Source: Flavobacterium sp. (GTDB lineage: Bacteria > Bacteroidota > Bacteroidia > Flavobacteriales > Flavobacteriaceae). From it: 11,502 bases of DNA. Shown here one piece after another: positions 8,701 to 11,502 of this stretch. The stretch spans positions 1 through 11,502 of the forward strand of contig JAHRWO010000195.1 of the NCBI GenBank assembly GCA_019105125.1, given 5' to 3'. Below the pieces are notes generated by a model. It had not been told where the DNA came from, did not search any database, and saw only the letters and a list, made by a program, of their open reading frames with translations. The position numbers and the translations under genes were made by a program. How positions within the stretch are numbered: the first letter of the stretch is position 1; every line of letters starts with the position of its first letter.

Positions 8701-9677
8701 GTCGTCAAACAATAGGAAATGATGGTGTAAGAGCACCAAGCCCCGGAGGAATTTCTATTGGAGGTGTTAATTTTTCTGCTGGTGAATTAATTCGTATGAG
8801 TTTTTCAACTTCTGGAGAGGCAATTTTTAGAGGAAATGCAAGTGTAACTAATGGTCAATTTGAATTCAGTTTTGTTGTTCCTCAAGACATTCGAATTCCC
8901 GTAGGAAATGGAAAAATTAGTTTTTACGCCAAACGAAATCAGCCCGTTTTAGAGAACCAATCGGGATTTGATAGAACTATTCGAATAGGTGGAGTTAATG
9001 TTAATGCTGTTGCTGATACTAATCCTCCTAGACTTAGATTACACATGAATGATGAAGCATTTGTATCGGGTGGAATTACGAATTGTTCGCCAATTTTATT
9101 AGCTTTTTTAGAAGATGAAAACGGAATAAATACGGCTAGTGGAATTGGTCATGATATCGTAGCAATATTGGATGGCGATGAATCAAATCCTTACATTCTT
9201 AATGAATATTACGAAACCGAAAATAATGATTATACGAGTGGATTTGTAAGGTTTCCATTTCGAGAATTATCACCAGGAATGCACACCATATTGTTTAAGG
9301 CATGGGATGTGTACAATAACTTAGTTACAGCAGAAATTCAATTTAATGCTATTTGTTCTGATGAAGGACTGCGAATTGAAAAAATATTAAATTACCCAAA
9401 TCCATTCGTAAGTTATACAGAGTTTTGGTTCAATCACAATATGCCTTTTGAACCTCTAGATGTGCAAGTCCAAATTGTAACGGTTTCGGGAAAATTGGTA
9501 AAAACTATCAACCAACAAGTCGTTACTGATGGTTTTTTAAGCAGAGAAATCACTTGGGATGGAAGAGATGATTTCGGAGATAAAATAGGTAAGGGTGTTT
9601 ATGTTTATAAAATGAAGGTACGATCAGTAACAACGGGAAAAACAGTGGAAAAATATGAGAAACTTGTTATCCTATAA
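5763..9677 (+). CDS. porU: T9SS C-terminal signal peptidase PorU (gingipain-type cysteine protease)
   Basis: PorU is the surface sortase-like protease of the type IX secretion system: it cuts off the C-terminal sorting domain of exported cargo and, in Porphyromonas, links cargo to anionic lipopolysaccharide. The 1304-residue protein starts with a Sec signal peptide (about 1-19, ending NFFSQ). A gingipain-propeptide-like region follows, with GTWYRFYVKKSGIYRIS from residue 168. The peptidase C25 domain runs from about 539 (DYIIITP) to 920 (after GDPALKLA). The catalytic pair is visible as His794 in FGHGNEE and Cys828 in ITCEFTRFD, 34 residues apart, close to the 33 of the P. gingivalis pair as I recall it. 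After Ig-like linker sequence, a T9SS-CTD-like domain begins at LNYPNPF (1209-1215) and ends GKGVYVYKMKV...KLVIL; PorU is known to keep such a domain. It is longer than the P. gingivalis protein. porV follows 30 bases later. Confidence 0.96.
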   Translation: MKKIFLILFIIYSSNFFSQNSENVTINWSSNLDYDLGTSIIKIPQFESSYFNLDVSLRKIQYKRFVSVTANTVASSLVLSNLNFQTLSEAELYDLDKSLVSKNIDAKLEIHRVNDNLRGLLILNPIIKEGNVYKKLVSFTYFIQENTAARNFNQVGIQSISNSVLASGTWYRFYVKKSGIYRISKSFLQSLGFNVNVNPRNIKIYGNGGRMLPLLNSIPYPDDLEENAIQFIGEEDGVFDNSDYILFYAEGVDTWNTESSTSVNLFSDRTYYYITSSSTPGKRITQADEPTGNPNLSFSQFDDVIYYEKDLVNPGKVGRRWFGEQFNIDNSQNFNFSIPNLDTSVPVQLKINMASRSFGNSSFNVRVNSIDAGTVTFPQLVSGSGVEGFETALNFTFNAANSNIDVLLNYNNGGVPSSNGYLDFIRLKVKRNLIGYSKQFTFFNEQQQNNIGIGEYSISNANGISQVWDVTDLYNVTSYRNTTGANHSFKVNLGSIRKYVAFDLSDAYLPERESNSLVVNQNIKGTIFKDSQGNFQDIDYIIITPNFLSSQAERLADFHRANSGLVVRVVTLESIYQEFSSGKQDLAAIRNLIKYVYWNASAPSKRVKYVNLFGDASYDYRNRVFNNTNIVPVFHGFNPFATETNNTSNFSLFSSFMSDDFYGLMDDNEGTMLGGFDGIDIAVGRMLVSTVGQAKEMVDKVLDYHDEQSYGRWRNNYVIYSDDADNLTDSTLQFGLDNLANTLVAAKPFVNVKKIHADAYIQQVAAGGERYPEAKRDFLDALDLGALVFNYFGHGNEEFLARERLFEKLEAQNLTNRYRYPLFITITCEFTRFDDPNRFTGGEYMYWNKTGGAIGLIATTRQIGVTTGFIMNNLLNEDLYAFGSNDYPTIAEALRMTKLETGSDNRRVVFYIGDPALKLAIPKPRVVLTKVNDIPINQTTPVLQALSLVKISGEVRNENDLLLSDYNGDLAVQIFDKDISRQTIGNDGVRAPSPGGISIGGVNFSAGELIRMSFSTSGEAIFRGNASVTNGQFEFSFVVPQDIRIPVGNGKISFYAKRNQPVLENQSGFDRTIRIGGVNVNAVADTNPPRLRLHMNDEAFVSGGITNCSPILLAFLEDENGINTASGIGHDIVAILDGDESNPYILNEYYETENNDYTSGFVRFPFRELSPGMHTILFKAWDVYNNLVTAEIQFNAICSDEGLRIEKILNYPNPFVSYTEFWFNHNMPFEPLDVQVQIVTVSGKLVKTINQQVVTDGFLSREITWDGRDDFGDKIGKGVYVYKMKVRSVTTGKTVEKYEKLVIL

Positions 9678-9693
9678 TAAAATACTATATTTG
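9664..9693 (+). promoter_or_regulatory. porV promoter inside the 3' end of porU
   Basis: TTG (9664-9666), a 19-base spacer and TATATTTG (9686-9693) fit the Bacteroidota consensus perfectly; the -7 octamer and the spacing are identical to those of the tRNA-Val promoter at 2144-2173. The first box lies in the last codons of porU. A start near 9697-9700 would leave a very short leader of about 8-11 bases before ATG 9708, or about 17-20 before ATG 9717. Confidence 0.72.
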
Positions 9694-9707
9694 TAAAATT
9701 AATTTCT

Positions 9708-10928
9708 ATGCAAAAGATGAAAAAAATTGGTTTGTTATTAACCTTATTTGTTGTAGGTCAATATGTTAAGGCGCAAGAGGATAATAGTAGAGTTATCACT
9801 ACAGGAGTTCCCTTTTTATTAATTGCTGCCGACGCACGCTCTGCTGCTATGGGAGACATGGGAGTGGCAACTTCAGCTGACGCTTTTTCACAACAACACA
9901 ATCCGGCAAAATATGCTTTCTCATTACAAAAACAAGGTTTTTCTGTGAGTTACACACCTTATTTAGCAAGTATTGCAAACGATATTTCTCTTGGGCAATT
10001 AAATTATTACAACAGGATAAATGAAAGGAGTGCTTTTGCAGGTTCATTACGTTTTTTCGGACTTGGGGATATTGAATTAAGAGATACTCCTGACCCTAAC
10101 GAAGTGGTTCGTCAAGTAAATCCAAATGAATTAGCTATCGATGGTTCTTATTCCTTAAAGTTAAGCGAGCGTTTCTCTATGGCTGTAGGAGGTAGGTTCA
10201 TTCGTTCTGCTCTAAGGATTCCAGATTTTAATAATGACGTTTCTGCCGCTACTACATTTGCAGTAGATATTGCAGGATATTATCAGTCAGAAGAAATATA
10301 TTATGATGATTTTAATGGCCGATGGAGAGCTGGATTTAATTTTCAAAATTTAGGACCTAAAATTAGCTACGATAACGATGATTTGAATGATAATTTTTTG
10401 CCTGCTAACATGCGTTTAGGTGCAGGATTTGATTTCATTTTTGATGAGTTTAACAAAATAGGGGTTACGGCAGAAGTTACAAAATTATTAGTGCCAACGC
10501 CTCCTGCAAGAATCACTCCAGTAGACGCTGATGGTAATGGTTCTATAGATCAGTCAGAAATAGATGTTGCAAGTGCAGCTTACGATCAAGCCTTATCTGA
10601 TTACAGAAAGACAAGTTGGACTAGTGGAATTTTCAAATCATTTAATGATGCTCCGGCAGGATTTTCAGAAGAGTTGAAAGAATTTACTTGGGCATTAGGA
10701 GCTGAATATTGGTACCAAGATTCATTCGCTTTTCGAATGGGTTATTTTAACGAAAATGAGTTAAAAGGCGCTAGAAAGTTCTTTACCCTTGGTGCAGGAT
10801 TTAAATACAATGTAGTTAAAATTGATGTTTCGTATTTGTTCTCAGCATCAAAAGTAAGAAACCCACTAGAAAACACATTGAGATTTTCTCTAACGTTCAA
10901 TTTTGGTGATAACTACGATGAGTTATAA
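9708..10928 (+). CDS. porV: T9SS outer-membrane shuttle protein PorV (LptO)
   Basis: PorV is a FadL-like outer-membrane beta-barrel that takes folded cargo from the SprA translocon by its C-terminal domain and delivers it to PorU on the cell surface. The 406-residue product has a Sec signal peptide ending VKA before QEDN (about 1-23). The family signature follows: GVPFLLIAADARSAAMGDMG (33-52) and then HNPAKYA (64-70). The rest alternates short amphipathic beta strands and ends in the aromatic-rich strand LRFSLTFNFGDN (391-402). Residues 273-284 form a canonical EF-hand loop, listed separately. Two starts are possible: ATG 9708 (MQKMKKIG) and ATG 9717 (MKKIG). The second gives an equally good signal peptide and a more normal leader from the promoter just upstream. 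The gene is 30 bases after porU, can be transcribed with it or alone, and ends at a strong terminator. Confidence 0.96.
   Translation: MQKMKKIGLLLTLFVVGQYVKAQEDNSRVITTGVPFLLIAADARSAAMGDMGVATSADAFSQQHNPAKYAFSLQKQGFSVSYTPYLASIANDISLGQLNYYNRINERSAFAGSLRFFGLGDIELRDTPDPNEVVRQVNPNELAIDGSYSLKLSERFSMAVGGRFIRSALRIPDFNNDVSAATTFAVDIAGYYQSEEIYYDDFNGRWRAGFNFQNLGPKISYDNDDLNDNFLPANMRLGAGFDFIFDEFNKIGVTAEVTKLLVPTPPARITPVDADGNGSIDQSEIDVASAAYDQALSDYRKTSWTSGIFKSFNDAPAGFSEELKEFTWALGAEYWYQDSFAFRMGYFNENELKGARKFFTLGAGFKYNVVKIDVSYLFSASKVRNPLENTLRFSLTFNFGDNYDEL
10524..10559 (+). other. EF-hand calcium-binding loop within PorV
   Basis: This segment encodes DADGNGSIDQSE (PorV residues 273-284). All key EF-hand positions are filled: Asp at 1, 3 and 9, Asn at 5, Gly at 6, Ile at 8 and Glu at 12. 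It sits in a long polar inter-strand segment, after TKLLVPTPPARITPV and before a helix-like stretch (EIDVASAAYDQALSDYR). Only one loop of this kind is seen, as in dockerin-like or calcium-stabilised loops rather than paired EF-hands. Calcium binding is inferred from the motif alone. Confidence 0.7.
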
Positions 10929-10953
10929 AAAAAAGTAATTAATTAATAAACTA

Positions 10954-10988
10954 TCCAAATTCTTAATTTTAGAATTTGGATTTTTTTT
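10954..10988 (+). terminator. Rho-independent terminator of porV, abutting cdd
   Basis: TCCAAATTCT (10954-10963) and AGAATTTGGA (10971-10980) form a perfect ten-pair stem with a seven-base loop, followed directly by eight T (10981-10988). It lies 25 bases after the porV stop. The T-tract ends only eight bases before the cdd ATG at 10997, so any transcript stopped here excludes cdd. Confidence 0.92.
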
Positions 10989-10996
10989 CCTTACAT

Positions 10997-11476
10997 ATGA
11001 AGCAAATTTCAATAAACACTACCATTTCGGTACTATCAAAAGACGAATTGTCTCAAGAAGAAACAAATTTAATGACTCAAGCATTTGAAGCAAGAAGTAA
11101 AGCCTATGCGCCTTATTCTAAATTCACCGTTGGAGCAGCTATTCTTCTTGATAATGGAATCGTAATTCAAGGCTCTAATCAAGAAAACGCAGCATATCCT
11201 TCAGGTTTGTGTGCAGAACGCGTTGCCATTTATTATGCTGGATCTACTTATCCGAATGCAAAAATTGTAAAAATGTTTATCACGGCATCACCACAAGATA
11301 GAGATTTGGAAGAACCAATTCCGCCTTGTGGAAGTTGTAGACAAGCTATTGCTGAGTATGAATTCAAACAAGATACACCAATTGTTATTTTCTTTATGGG
11401 AGCCAAAGGAGATATTTATAAATCAGATTCTTTGAAAAATATCCTACCCTTAGTTTTCGATAAAAATCATCTATAA
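10997..11476 (+). CDS. cdd: Cytidine deaminase
   Basis: This enzyme hydrolyses cytidine and deoxycytidine to uridine and deoxyuridine plus ammonia in pyrimidine salvage. The 159-residue protein has the size of the small homotetrameric class. KFTVGAA (42-48) and NQENAAYPSGLCAER (61-75) form the substrate pocket. Zinc ligands are Cys72, Cys111 and Cys114 (PCGSCRQ), and Glu74 is the proton shuttle; the Cys-Ala-Glu form marks the three-cysteine tetrameric type. ATG 10997 is chosen as the start. A longer frame from TTG 10976 is possible but begins inside the 3' arm of the porV terminator and adds seven non-conserved residues. No clear promoter precedes the gene: the nearest -7-like sequences (TAATTTTA at 10964, TAGAATTTG at 10970) lie in the terminator hairpin and lack a spaced TTG. 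Expression may depend on readthrough from porV. The last 26 bases of the window after it hold nothing recognisable. Confidence 0.96.
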   Translation: MKQISINTTISVLSKDELSQEETNLMTQAFEARSKAYAPYSKFTVGAAILLDNGIVIQGSNQENAAYPSGLCAERVAIYYAGSTYPNAKIVKMFITASPQDRDLEEPIPPCGSCRQAIAEYEFKQDTPIVIFFMGAKGDIYKSDSLKNILPLVFDKNHL

Positions 11477-11502
11477 CGATTTCGTAACTTTTTTTATCGA
11501 TT

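Noticed and set aside
9847-10047. 66-residue minus-strand open frame
   Set aside because: It is antisense to the porV signature region, with no supporting evidence.
10976-10996. Upstream TTG start for cdd
   Set aside because: It falls inside the porV terminator 3' arm, adds seven residues unlike the family, and a good ATG is present at 10997.

Overview
This is an AT-rich chromosomal window from a member of the Flavobacteriaceae, most likely Flavobacterium or a close relative. Four signs support this. The gliding and type IX secretion genes gldJ, porU and porV are present. Promoters have the Bacteroidota form (TTG, 19 bases, TAnnTTTG). Start codons sit behind A-rich leaders without clear Shine-Dalgarno sites. 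The TonB protein is of the Flavobacteriia type. No insertion sequence, phage gene or CRISPR array is visible; the window reads as core genome.

Layout. Bases 1-783 hold the 3' part of a TonB-family energy transducer whose start lies outside the window. A 128-base gap follows with a nested stem-loop that looks like a structured RNA or repeated intergenic element. Next is folC (912-2126), the bifunctional dihydrofolate/folylpolyglutamate synthase. A tRNA-Val(TAC) follows at 2209-2283 with its own consensus promoter and terminator. Bases 2321-2485 hold only a small GC-rich hairpin. On the minus strand, gldJ (5553-3856) ends at a strong terminator and is followed by murF (3778-2486). The 209-base divergent gap 5554-5762 carries a good gldJ promoter candidate and a weak porU one. 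On the plus strand come porU (5763-9677), porV (9708-10928, with its own near-perfect promoter inside the end of porU), a strong terminator, and cdd (10997-11476), which starts only eight bases after the terminator T-tract.

How the genes work together. GldJ is an outer-membrane lipoprotein needed for gliding and for the type IX secretion system (T9SS). PorU is the cell-surface cysteine protease that removes C-terminal sorting domains from T9SS cargo. PorV is the outer-membrane barrel that carries cargo from the SprA translocon to PorU. These three form the functional core of the window. TonB powers outer-membrane receptors; folC, murF, tRNA-Val and cdd are housekeeping genes for folate, peptidoglycan, translation and pyrimidine salvage.

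No wholly new system was found. The points most worth a second look are the structured element between tonB and folC, a canonical EF-hand calcium-binding loop inside PorV, the separate porV promoter, and the terminator abutting cdd.
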